A DNA stretch of 64,000 nt, from contig NZ_CP096270.1 in NCBI RefSeq assembly GCF_023204835.1, positions 2,294,001 to 2,358,000 on the forward strand, given 5' to 3'. The notes under the pieces are model-generated. The model was not told the origin of the DNA, ran no database searches, and was given only the letters and a program-made list of their open reading frames with translations. A program made the translations under genes and the position numbers. Positions 17,380-25,283 of the stretch are shown in pieces. Within the stretch, counting starts at the first letter, position 1; each line of letters opens with the position of its first letter. This DNA comes from Salinarchaeum laminariae (GTDB lineage Archaea > Halobacteriota > Halobacteria > Halobacteriales > Salinarchaeaceae).

Positions 17380-17715
17380 ATGGACGTCACGCTCGCCCGC
17401 GCCTCGATCGAACCCGGGAAGGCCGACCGACTCCGCGAGTGGTACGCGGAACTGCACGACCGCGAGGACGAAGTCGTCGAGATGCTCCAGCACGAGGGCG
17501 TCTAGACAGAAACAGCATTCATCCGCGAAAGCGACGGCGTGGAGTATCTCTACGTCTACATGGAGACGAAAGACGTGGAGGCTGCGTCGGCCGCTGGCGA
17601 CGAGGAAGTCTTCGAAATCGACGAGGAGCATCACGAGGTCCTCAATACTTGCCTTGTAGGGGAGTGGGAGGCACTCGAGACGATCGGCCACTATCCGAAT
17701 CCTGGACTGCGGTGA
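17380..17715 (+). pseudogene. small DUF6176-like gene interrupted by in-frame TAG
   Basis: The frame from ATG 17380 to TGA 17713-17715 reads as one small protein of 111 positions except for a single TAG at 17503-17505 (position 42). Before it stands MDVTLARASIEPGKADRLRE and MLQHEGV; after it TETAFIRESDGVEYLYVYME and FEIDEEHHEVLNTCLV. Both halves match my recollection of one small haloarchaeal family (DUF6176-like), in which this position is aromatic after HEGV. A TGG- or TAC-to-TAG change explains it. No frameshift is needed. A sequencing error, recent inactivation or readthrough are all possible; pseudogene is the simplest reading. Confidence 0.75.
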
Positions 17716-17754
17716 GCGGTCGTCGCATCGAGGATCTGCCTGGGAATGTCCGAG

Positions 17755-18225
17755 CTAGAGGAACTGCACGACGAGGGAAGCAGTTACTCCACTGATCGCG
17801 AACCAGCCTGCGTAGTTCCACCACGGTACCTCGCCGTGCTGTGGCCCCGGCAGGTCGTCGGTGTACGTCCAGTATCCGTCCTCGACGCTGCGATTGTCTG
17901 CGAGCACGTCGTAGCCCGTCGCGAGCGCAGCCGCGATCGGGACGACCATCCAGCCATCGGTGATGACGAGTGCGACCCTGACGGCGACGTAGATAATGGC
18001 CGTCCAACCTGGCAGGACGTACAGCGGCACGCCGGCTACTTTCGGACCCACGTGGTGCTCGAGCCACCCAATATTCACGACGATCACCTCGCCGACGAAG
18101 GCGAGGACGGCACCACCGACGAAGAGCGCAACGGCGCCCTCCAGCGACCAGGTCAAGAGCGCGTGGGCGTATGCGGCGACTCCCAGCATGACCGTCGTCG
18201 CGGCGAACGTACGACTGCTCGTCAT
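17755..18225 (-). CDS. carotenoid-biosynthesis-like (CruF/DUF422-type) membrane protein
   Basis: The 156-residue protein has about four or five membrane helices. Segments EVIVVNIGWLEHHVGPKVAGVPLYVLPGW and PGPQHGEVPWWNYAGWFAISG follow the pattern of the COG2324 family (bisanhydrobacterioruberin hydratase CruF and relatives), with the conserved GVPL..V..W and W.N..GWF elements. It is shorter than typical CruF (about 250-300 residues), so it may be a paralogue of different activity. No crtB, crtI or lyeJ gene is adjacent. Confidence 0.6.
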   Translation of the reverse strand: MTSSRTFAATTVMLGVAAYAHALLTWSLEGAVALFVGGAVLAFVGEVIVVNIGWLEHHVGPKVAGVPLYVLPGWTAIIYVAVRVALVITDGWMVVPIAAALATGYDVLADNRSVEDGYWTYTDDLPGPQHGEVPWWNYAGWFAISGVTASLVVQFL

Positions 18226-18295
18226 GCCTGCTTCGTCACGCCGCGAGACGAAAAGGTTCGGTCTCGATCGAAAGTAGACCAGGTAGACAGCCCAA

Positions 18296-19585
18296 TCAGG
18301 CGAACAGCTGCCGAGCGTCGTCGATCGCGTCGATCAGCGCGTCGACCTCTTCACGGGTGTTGTAGACGTAGAACGACGCTCGCGCAGAGGCGGTGATACC
18401 CATCTTTTGGTGGAGGGGCTGCGTGCAGTGGTGTCCGGCGCGGATCGCGACGGCGTGGTCGTTCATGATCGAGGCGACGTCGTGGGCGTGGATACCGTCG
18501 AGTTCGAAGGCGACGAGGCCGGCGCGGTCGGGACCGGGCTCGGGCCCGAAGATCTCGATGTCGTCGAACTCCGAGAGACGGTCGTAGGCGTACTCGGCGA
18601 TCAGCTCCTCGTGCTCGCGGACGTTCTCCATCCCGAGGTCGTCGAGGTAGTCGATCGCGGCGTCGAGGCCGATGCCCTGGGCAATTCGTGGCGTTCCGGC
18701 CTCGAACTTCCAGGGGAGTTCGTTCCAGCTTGCGTCTTCGTAGGTGACCTTCGTGATCATGTCACCGCCGTAGAGGAACGGGTCCATCTCCTCGAGGATG
18801 TGCTTCTTGCCATAGAGAGCGCCGATGCCGGTCGGGCCGAGCATCTTGTGACCGGAGAACGCGTAGAAGTCCGCGTCGATCGCCTCGACGTCGACGGGAC
18901 GCGTGGGGACTGCCTGCGCGCCGTCGACGAAGATGAATGCGTCCTGCTCGTGTGCCATGTCTGCGAGCGTCGAGACGGGGTTGATCGTCCCGAGCGTGTT
19001 CGAGACGTGGACGACAGAGACCATCGCGGTGTCGGGGCCGATCAGTTCGCGCGCGTGCTCCATGTCGAGACGACCGTCCTCACCGACGCGGATGTATCGC
19101 ACCGTCGCCCCGGTTCGCTTTGCGATCTGCTGCCAGGTCACCAGCGAGGAGTGGTGTTCCATCTCCGAGAGCACGACCTCGTCGCCGGGACCGAGTTCGT
19201 TCAGTCCCCAGGCGTAGGCGACGAGATTCTCTGCCTCTGTGGTGTTCGACGTAAAGACGATCTCTTCGCGTTCGCCCGATGCGCCGATGAAATCCGCGAC
19301 CCGATCGTGTGCGAGCTCGTACGCGACGGAGGCCTCCTGGCTGAGATGGTGGAGGCCGCGGTGAACGTTCGCGTTGTATCCGTAGTAGTACTCGGTGATG
19401 GCGTCGACGACCGCTTCGGGCTTTTGGGTCGTCGCCGCGTTGTCGAGATAGACGACTCGCTGGCCGTCGGGAACGTCCTGGCCGATCGTGCCGGGCGTGA
19501 CCTCGCCGCCGACGCGTCGCTGAAGGATGGGGAAGTCCTCCCGGATCGCGGCGACGTCCAGGGGCTGCGATTCCTGCGTTGCCAT
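18296..19585 (-). CDS. sufS: SufS-type cysteine desulfurase
   Basis: This PLP enzyme (429 residues) removes sulfur from cysteine for Fe-S assembly. It has YLDNAATTQKP (47-55), HHSSLVTW, DGAQAVPTRPVD, the PLP Lys247 in AFSGHKMLGPTG and the persulfide Cys387 in RAGHHCTQPLH, the class II (SufS) arrangement. The ATG at 19585 gives the usual length; 31 further upstream residues are not conserved in kind. No sufBCD or sufU gene is adjacent, so it is encoded alone. Confidence 0.94.
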   Translation of the reverse strand: MATQESQPLDVAAIREDFPILQRRVGGEVTPGTIGQDVPDGQRVVYLDNAATTQKPEAVVDAITEYYYGYNANVHRGLHHLSQEASVAYELAHDRVADFIGASGEREEIVFTSNTTEAENLVAYAWGLNELGPGDEVVLSEMEHHSSLVTWQQIAKRTGATVRYIRVGEDGRLDMEHARELIGPDTAMVSVVHVSNTLGTINPVSTLADMAHEQDAFIFVDGAQAVPTRPVDVEAIDADFYAFSGHKMLGPTGIGALYGKKHILEEMDPFLYGGDMITKVTYEDASWNELPWKFEAGTPRIAQGIGLDAAIDYLDDLGMENVREHEELIAEYAYDRLSEFDDIEIFGPEPGPDRAGLVAFELDGIHAHDVASIMNDHAVAIRAGHHCTQPLHQKMGITASARASFYVYNTREEVDALIDAIDDARQLFA

Positions 19586-19708
19586 TGCTCGTTTCGAAGG
19601 ACTGTAGCGGGAACATTCTGTCGGTCCCGTGGTGATCTGCCCGTTCAGGGACGAAATCGGGCCCGATGGAACCGCCACACTGGGGGCTCGCCGCGGGCGA
19701 TCCGGCAG

Positions 19709-19718
19709 GGTTTAATAG
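19709..19718 (+). promoter_or_regulatory. TATA-like box for membrane protein at 19741
   Basis: The sequence ggtttaatag is centred about 27 bases before ATG 19741, fitting a leaderless transcript and fixing the start of the downstream gene. Confidence 0.55.
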
Positions 19719-19740
19719 CGGTCGTCCACTCGCCTCGCAC

Positions 19741-20172
19741 ATGGTCGAGGCTTCACTCGCTGCGAGCGCGGTCCTCTCCGGACTGATCGTCCTGGGGATC
19801 CTCGCGGTGTTGACGCTGTCACGGCGCCGTCACCCGACGCTGCTCGGACAGGAGGCCGCTGGAAGCGGTTTCGTCTCCCAACGACAGCAGGCGAAACACT
19901 GGGCGTCGAGTACGGACGCGCTGTTCGTCTCCTTCGCGCTCCTGGCGGTCGGCGCCTTCGGTGGCGTCATCTTCTACCTGCAGGGGCACGCGTTCGCCGA
20001 ACCGCAACTCCTGCTCTCGGTCCTTGCCGCAGGGATCGGCATCACGCTTGGCACCTACTCGATCGTCGAGAACGCAGGCTTCGGCAGTGCCGGGGCCACG
20101 TTCATCACGTCGCTCGTTCTCGGCATCATCGTCGTACTCGTTATCGCAGGCAACCTCATCACGGGCGCCTGA
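19741..20172 (+). CDS. conserved haloarchaeal membrane protein, unknown function
   Basis: The 143-residue protein has four predicted membrane helices: MVEASLAASAVLSGLIVLG, then ALFVSFALLAVGAFGGVIF, LLLSVLAAGIGITLGTYSI and FITSLVLGIIVVLVIAGNL. A cytoplasmic loop with SRRRHPTLLG and QRQQAKHW lies between the first two. I do not recognise a family with a known role. It is divergent from sufS. Confidence 0.65.
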   Translation: MVEASLAASAVLSGLIVLGILAVLTLSRRRHPTLLGQEAAGSGFVSQRQQAKHWASSTDALFVSFALLAVGAFGGVIFYLQGHAFAEPQLLLSVLAAGIGITLGTYSIVENAGFGSAGATFITSLVLGIIVVLVIAGNLITGA

Positions 20173-20616
20173 TCGATCGCGACGTTTCCTTTCCCTCAGC
20201 TGACTGGGGCTGGCCCCCTTGGATCCAGCCTCCATTGCGTCCTCTGATACCCAGTCGTGTGGCCGTTCGCACTCACGAGGGGCTACCGATCCAACTCTCT
20301 GCTTGCTACTCACAGAGTTCACAGCCACCTGTTCGTCAGCGTCAGCACTGTGATTGACTCCCGCCTGCCAGAAACGGGTAGTCACTCGCGCCGGTCCTGC
20401 GCTGCAGTGTCAGATGGCTTCGATTTCGCTCTTCGAACACGGTATTTCTCGTCGATCGGGTGGAGTGGTTCCGCTGCCAGTGTGTGTCAGAGGTGGCACG
20501 ACATCGGAGCCTCGATCGCTACCAGCCGATGTGGCGTCTGCTGCGTGGCGTTCCAAGAATGGTAGAGAGCTGGTGGCTGAGCAAAGACGCAGTGTTCGAA
20601 GAAACGTGACGCCCGA
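20173..20616. other. 444-base intergenic region without a supported gene
   Basis: The region lies between convergent genes. Several short open frames exist on both strands but none has a family-like sequence, a promoter or acceptable length. No repeat or tRNA-like structure was seen. Its composition is less GC-rich than the neighbours, so it may hold decayed coding sequence. Confidence 0.5.
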
Positions 20617-20874
20617 TCAGAGGATCGAGAACGCGGCGGCGAAGGTGACCAGCAACACGCCAGCGACCCCCATGAGCATTACGTAGGTCAGGGAACGGGG
20701 CTCGAAACGGAGGTGCTGGTAGTAGCCAGCGATCACGATGGCCTCTGCGACGGCGGAAAGCATCGTGAGCGCGAGCGCTACGTCGTAGGAAAGGGTCTCG
20801 AAGAACACGATCTTCATCGATACGAGGGCGACCAGCAGGACGTACACCCCGGTATAGAAGCGGACGCTCGTCAT
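20617..20874 (-). CDS. cytochrome c oxidase subunit IV family protein
   Basis: The 85-residue protein has three membrane helices: VRFYTGVYVLLVALVSMKIVF, a second including VALALTMLSAVAEAIVIAGYY, and YVMLMGVAGVLLVTFAAAFSIL. The segment GYYQHLRFEPRSLTYVML is characteristic of small subunit IV (CyoD/CoxD-like) proteins of heme-copper oxidases. No catalytic subunits I or II lie nearby. A TATA-like box 31 bases upstream supports the start. Confidence 0.8.
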   Translation of the reverse strand: MTSVRFYTGVYVLLVALVSMKIVFFETLSYDVALALTMLSAVAEAIVIAGYYQHLRFEPRSLTYVMLMGVAGVLLVTFAAAFSIL

Positions 20875-20900
20875 CTACACTGAGATCCCCGCCGGCTGCA

Positions 20901-20908
20901 CTTAACCC
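20901..20908 (-). promoter_or_regulatory. TATA-like box for oxidase subunit IV gene
   Basis: On the minus strand gggttaag sits about 30 bases before the ATG at 20874, consistent with an archaeal promoter and a very short or absent leader. Confidence 0.45.
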
Positions 20909-21044
20909 TTTACTTCGACGGCGGTGTCCAAGCGTGGCATCGCGTCGAAGTGCTGCGAATCGACCCCCAGATATTCGGCTACAGACCGCCCGGCCGCAGT
21001 AAAGAACGACAGCTAATTGCCGCTCCCACGGAAAGGTCTCGCCG

Positions 21045-22421
21045 ATGAACAGGCACGTGCGGCGTGGGGTGCTCTCGGGTGCGCTCGCGATCGCGCTGCT
21101 CGCCTCGATCGACGTCGTAGCAGCTAGCAACGTCTCCGCTGGGCTGGGGAGTCGCGGAGAAGTGTCGGTGCCGACCTGGCTCTACGCAATCACTGGCGGT
21201 GGCGTGATCGGTGCCTCCGGACTCATGTCGATGCTCGTCACTGATCGCGAGCTCCTCGATGCACTCCACGGCAAACGCGCCGGATTCGGCATTCCGACGG
21301 CAGCCAGACGCATCGGGACGCTGCTGGGTGGCGCGATCGGTATCCTCGGTCTCGTGACGATCGTCGCGGTCGGACTGTTCGGCCCACAGATCGGGCAGGT
21401 GAACCTCGGCGTGCTCCTCGTCTTCGTCGGGGGTCGCGCTGGGTTGACGATCGTCGCGTACGTGTTCGGCAATCCGTGGCCGATGCTCGACCCGTGGCGA
21501 CGAATCGCCAGCCTGCTCCCGTCTGGATTCCGGGAGTATCCCGATCGCGCCGGGACCTGGCCAGCGGTCGGGGCACTCCTCGTCTTGATCTGGCTCGAGG
21601 TCGTGCTTCCCGTCACGAGCGATCCGGCTCTGCTGGCGACGCTCGTCCTGGGATACACGGCGTTCACGCTCCTCGGAGCAATCACCTTCGGTGAAGACGT
21701 CTGGTTCCGCCGCGCCGACCCACTCTCGGTCTGGTACCGATACTATGGCGCCGTTGCACCACTGCAACGTACGGACGACGGCGTCGAACTACGACCGTTC
21801 GGTGCTCGGCTACGCGACGGTGAGGTCTTCGACGACAGATCCGGCGTGGCCTTCGCCGTCCTCCTCGTCGCAGAACTCACGTTCAGCGGAGCAATTGCGA
21901 CCCGGCCAGGCACTCGGGTCGTTAGCTCGATCACCGACCTGGGAGTTCCGTCGCCGATCGTGTACGCCGTCTTGTTGCTGACGACCTTCGGGCTCTTCTT
22001 CTGGGCGTATCTTCTGGCTGCACAGCGCTCTCGCCTCCGCGCTCAGACCTTCCTCTCGACGCGGTATCTGGGCTACCGCTTCGCAGGGCCGCTCCTCGCG
22101 ATCGCCGCCGGCTACCACTTTGCGCACTACGGCGGTTTCCTCCTCTCGCTGTGGCCGACGCTGACTACCGTCGCTCAGGCGCCGTTTTCCACGCTCAATC
22201 CATCACAGATCGTGCTTCCGTCGTGGTTCGGGCACGTCGAGGCAGCTGCCATACTGCTCGGGCACGTGCTCGCCGTCTGGCTCGCTCACGGAACGGCGAT
22301 CGACACCTTCCCGGGACGCGTTCAGGCGATTCGCAGCCAGTACTCGTTCATCCTCGTGATGGTTTGCTTCACGATCGCGAGCCTCTGGATCATCTCGCTC
22401 CCGACGGTGTCGCCGATCTGA
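21045..22421 (+). CDS. polytopic membrane protein with histidine-rich helices, unknown function
   Basis: The 458-residue protein has roughly eleven to twelve membrane helices. After an N-terminal signal-like helix, two large loops carry YVFGNPWPMLDPWRRIA and FGEDVWFRRADPLSVWYRYYG, which look conserved. Late helices contain clustered histidines: GYHFAHYGGFLLSL and WFGHVEAAAILLGHVLAVWLAHG. Such spacing resembles metal- or heme-ligand helices, but this is inference. It ends 99 bases before a Tat lipoprotein with a P19-like metal-binding pattern, so the two may form a transport or metal-handling pair. No established family recognised. Confidence 0.65.
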   Translation: MNRHVRRGVLSGALAIALLASIDVVAASNVSAGLGSRGEVSVPTWLYAITGGGVIGASGLMSMLVTDRELLDALHGKRAGFGIPTAARRIGTLLGGAIGILGLVTIVAVGLFGPQIGQVNLGVLLVFVGGRAGLTIVAYVFGNPWPMLDPWRRIASLLPSGFREYPDRAGTWPAVGALLVLIWLEVVLPVTSDPALLATLVLGYTAFTLLGAITFGEDVWFRRADPLSVWYRYYGAVAPLQRTDDGVELRPFGARLRDGEVFDDRSGVAFAVLLVAELTFSGAIATRPGTRVVSSITDLGVPSPIVYAVLLLTTFGLFFWAYLLAAQRSRLRAQTFLSTRYLGYRFAGPLLAIAAGYHFAHYGGFLLSLWPTLTTVAQAPFSTLNPSQIVLPSWFGHVEAAAILLGHVLAVWLAHGTAIDTFPGRVQAIRSQYSFILVMVCFTIASLWIISLPTVSPI

Positions 22422-22520
22422 TCCACTACCGACCGTCCTCTCACTGCGATGCCCCTGAAATAATGGGGTCGCCACCTGCGAAGCAGAACCTCTAATCCGT
22501 CGTCTCTCCTACGTCCGTCA

Positions 22521-23570
22521 ATGAATCGCCGCAGCGTCCTTCGCGGTGCTGGCGTCGGGGTGGGTGCAGTGCTCGCTGGCTGCACGGACTTTTTCGAAAC
22601 CGAGTCCGTCTGGAGCGGTGCGCCGCTTGTCGAGGACCGGCCCGAAGCGGTCTACCTGCCAGCATCCAGCGAGCAGATGGGAACGTACGGGATGCAGGAT
22701 CTCGCTGACGAGGCTCGCTGTTCGCTCCACTACACCTATCCACACCGTTTCTGGACCGTCACTGGGTCGGCCCCCAGCCGAGTCGAGGTTTCCGAAGACG
22801 ACTCGATGCATCTGATGGTCTCGGCGTGGGACCCAGAGACCGGCGTCGTGCTTCCGCGCCAGCCAACGGGCACGCTGCTCGAGGATGGTGAGCCCGTCGA
22901 GAGCTATCAGCTCTGGTCGATGCTCGCCCAGCGGATGGGCTTTCACTTCGGCAACAACGTCGCTTTGCCCGGCGAGGGGAGCTACGAGGTCAGGATCTCC
23001 TTCGATCCGATCGCCGTCCGCACAGCCGGTACATTCGTGGGCCGATTCCAGGAGCCAGAGAGCACGACGTTCTCGATCGATTTCCAGAGCAGCGACGTCC
23101 TCGACCTGAACATCGACGAGATCGCGGAGAACCGGCGCGGCAATCGCGAGGCGATCGAGCCGATGGACGGCATGGGACCCCCGCCGGGGCGCGTCCCCAT
23201 CACCGAGGATCTTCCGGGAACGTCCCTGGGCAGCGGCACCTCCAGTGACGCCGTCCTCGTCGGTCGACTGCTCGACTCGCCGCCGGCGGGCGTCGAGGGC
23301 GAGGGCCAATATCTCGCAGTGTCGATGCGGACGCCGTACAACCGGATCGCGCTCGCCAGCAGTTCGCTCTCTGCCAGTTTCGATGGCGACACGGTGGAGC
23401 TCGTGGAAACGATCGACGATCAGCTCGGCCACCACTACGGCGTCGCACTCGAGGACGCTCTCGACTCTGCACCGACGATCGAGATCGGTTCGCCGCCACA
23501 GCTTTCCAGACACGACGGGTACGAAACGGCATTCTTCGAGATGCCATCCGTCGAACTGCAGGCACCATGA
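22521..23570 (+). CDS. Tat-exported lipoprotein with P19/Tp34-like metal-binding pattern
   Basis: The 349-residue protein begins MNRRSVLRGAGVGVGAVLAGC: twin-arginine motif and lipobox LAGC with Cys21. The following domain has YTYPHRFWTVTG, DDSMHLMVSAWDPETG, MGFHFGNNVALPGEGSYEVRISF and RTAGTFVGRF. This pattern (conserved Met/His, FHFGNNV then beta strands) resembles periplasmic P19/Tp34 iron- or copper-binding proteins. The C-terminal domain (about 240-349) is a second beta-rich unit with PYNRIALASSSL. It follows the polytopic protein in the same direction. The role in Fe/Cu uptake is inferred. Confidence 0.65.
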   Translation: MNRRSVLRGAGVGVGAVLAGCTDFFETESVWSGAPLVEDRPEAVYLPASSEQMGTYGMQDLADEARCSLHYTYPHRFWTVTGSAPSRVEVSEDDSMHLMVSAWDPETGVVLPRQPTGTLLEDGEPVESYQLWSMLAQRMGFHFGNNVALPGEGSYEVRISFDPIAVRTAGTFVGRFQEPESTTFSIDFQSSDVLDLNIDEIAENRRGNREAIEPMDGMGPPPGRVPITEDLPGTSLGSGTSSDAVLVGRLLDSPPAGVEGEGQYLAVSMRTPYNRIALASSSLSASFDGDTVELVETIDDQLGHHYGVALEDALDSAPTIEIGSPPQLSRHDGYETAFFEMPSVELQAP

Positions 23571-23750
23571 TCGGTCGCAGGTGGGCTGGATCGCACCTCT
23601 TCGGTCCGTAAACAGTCCGACCTGCTTTCCTAGTCGTGATCTACTCGGTTAGCAAGCAACCGTGTGGCGACGAAGAGATACGGATCGCTCGTGCAACCCG
23701 AATGCCCGCCACCGCCGACCTGAAGGGGATCGTCGTCGAACTAGTGGTCG

Positions 23751-24011
23751 ATGGTAGACTCTGACCTTGTCCTCTACGAACTGGAGGGATGTCCGTACTG
23801 TGCGAAAGTGATCAACACGCTCGACGAGTTGGGCCTGGATTACGAGTCCCGGATGGTTCCCCGATCTCACGGCGAGCGAACCGAGGTCGAGGAAGTCAGC
23901 GGACAGACCGGCGTCCCTGTACTCGTCGATCCCGAGCACGACGTCGAGGGGATGGCAGAAAGCGACGACATCGTCGCGTATCTCGAGGAAACGTACGGCG
24001 GCGCTACCTGA
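23751..24011 (+). CDS. glutaredoxin-like protein
   Basis: The 86-residue thioredoxin-fold protein has the redox motif CPYC (14-17), the cis-Pro segment TGVPVLVD and the GMAESDDIVAYLEETYG C-terminal helix seen in glutaredoxin and GST N-terminal domains. It probably acts as a small thiol oxidoreductase (haloarchaea use gamma-glutamylcysteine rather than glutathione). It stands alone; the 180 bases upstream show no gene. Confidence 0.88.
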   Translation: MVDSDLVLYELEGCPYCAKVINTLDELGLDYESRMVPRSHGERTEVEEVSGQTGVPVLVDPEHDVEGMAESDDIVAYLEETYGGAT

Positions 24012-24068
24012 CGCGACGAATCGAGAAATCGGCTCGTCAGTACCGAGCGGCGATGCCGGTCGGTTCAC

Positions 24069-25034
24069 TTAGGCCGGCTCCGCGTCAGACCGCTCGCGGA
24101 TCAGGTCGCGTAATCTATCGGCGTCGTCGATCTCTTCTGCTTCCTCGCGTTCGATGAGGGCGGTGCCGCCGACGGAGTCGCGATTGGTCGAACCGACGAA
24201 GTAGACGGACTGCGTCTCGGCGACCTCGCCGACGGAGGCCATGATGCGGGCGCGCTTCTCCGCGGACTGCGTGAACTCGGAGTGTCCAGTGAGCACGATC
24301 CCTTCGTCGGTGTCGCCGTCCTCGTTGACCGCCTTGAACGGTGCGCGGATCGTCGGGTGGACGCGGTAGCCTGCGCGGTGCATGACCGCGACCATCGGTT
24401 CGTCGTCGGGATCGGCTTCTGGTGCGTCCGGCGTCGGTTCCGTGTCGCGAATCTCCTCGGCCCCACCGAGGACGTTCACGGAGCTGGTCAGCCCGTCGCC
24501 GAAGAGCTCCTCGAGCTGGGCCGCGACCTCGATCGAGGCGTCCATTCCGTCCTCGTACTTTGAGACGGTACGTCGCGAGACGCCAAGTTCGTTAGCGAGC
24601 TGGCCGAGAGACCAGCCTCGTTCCTCGCGCTCGTCGGCGAGGACGTCGCTGTCGATGCTGACGTAGAGGCCACCCGGAGCCGCGTAAATCAGCGGCGGCA
24701 CTCCTTCGAGGAACAGGTCCAGTGCCGTGTCCGGGCTCAGAACCGGGACGCCGTGACGGAGGTAGACGACCTCCGGTTTGAGGGGCTCGTCTCGCGTCCG
24801 GAGACCGATGACGAGCGACGTTGCGTCGAGATACGCACCGATTCGGCGCATCTCCTCGCCGGTGTTGGCGTCGAAGGCGTCGACGTTTCGTAGCACCTTG
24901 AGGAGCAACAGCTCTTCACCGCGGCGGGCCGCGAGATCGAAACTCCGTGGCCGAATTGCACACCGGTCGCTCACCGCGAAGCCCGCGTCTTCGAGCATCG
25001 CGATCACGTTCCCGACCAGTGCGGACCGTGACAT
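24069..25034 (-). CDS. archaeal HTH transcriptional regulator (COG1395-type)
   Basis: The 321-residue protein combines an N-terminal nuclease-fold-like domain ([22 protein letters not shown], residues about 30-55) with a central XRE-type helix-turn-helix ([27 protein letters not shown], about 135-160) and a C-terminal domain with PFKAV and [16 protein letters not shown]. This matches the conserved archaeal family of putative HTH regulators often next to tiaS, as here. Targets are unknown. A TATA-like box 26 bases before the ATG supports the start. Confidence 0.85.
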   Translation of the reverse strand: MSRSALVGNVIAMLEDAGFAVSDRCAIRPRSFDLAARRGEELLLLKVLRNVDAFDANTGEEMRRIGAYLDATSLVIGLRTRDEPLKPEVVYLRHGVPVLSPDTALDLFLEGVPPLIYAAPGGLYVSIDSDVLADEREERGWSLGQLANELGVSRRTVSKYEDGMDASIEVAAQLEELFGDGLTSSVNVLGGAEEIRDTEPTPDAPEADPDDEPMVAVMHRAGYRVHPTIRAPFKAVNEDGDTDEGIVLTGHSEFTQSAEKRARIMASVGEVAETQSVYFVGSTNRDSVGGTALIEREEAEEIDDADRLRDLIRERSDAEPA

Positions 25035-25055
25035 AGACGGGAATAGGGGGTTCGT

Positions 25056-25063
25056 ACCTTAAG
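25056..25063 (-). promoter_or_regulatory. TATA-like box for COG1395-type regulator
   Basis: On the minus strand cttaaggt is centred about 26 bases before the ATG at 25034. The gap 25064-25251 also holds a second TATA-like run (tacttttatac, around 25127-25137) on the plus strand, about 150 bases before tiaS, with no gene directly after it. Confidence 0.5.
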
Positions 25064-25251
25064 AGTGTTGTGGGGGCCAATCGGAGCCACGTCTGGCGAT
25101 CACCCAGGTTTCACGGGGCGAATACTTTTATACTGGTTAGATTTGCGCTCGCCACCACCTTTTCCTACCCCTTTCGTACGGGCACGGCCTCGGTCGGCGC
25201 ATGGCACCGCCTGACTGCCCGCAGTCACCGGAATGGATCCCCGAGCGGAAC

Positions 25252-25260
25252 CTCTTATGT
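25252..25260 (+). promoter_or_regulatory. TATA-like box for tiaS
   Basis: The sequence ctcttatgt is centred about 28 bases before ATG 25284 and fits a leaderless tiaS transcript. Confidence 0.4.
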
Positions 25261-25283
25261 CCGTGGAGGGATAGACCGAACCG

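Noticed and set aside
17503..17505. Pyrrolysine or selenocysteine decoding of the TAG
   Set aside because: Haloarchaea are not known to use pyrrolysine as a rule, the codon is not UGA, and no stem-loop context was evident. Nonsense change is simpler.
18407..19786. Plus-strand frame of 459 residues
   Set aside because: Antisense to sufS; the SufS reading has all catalytic motifs.
20257..20686. Short open frames in the gap after 20172
   Set aside because: No family pattern, no promoter, and they overlap each other in several frames.
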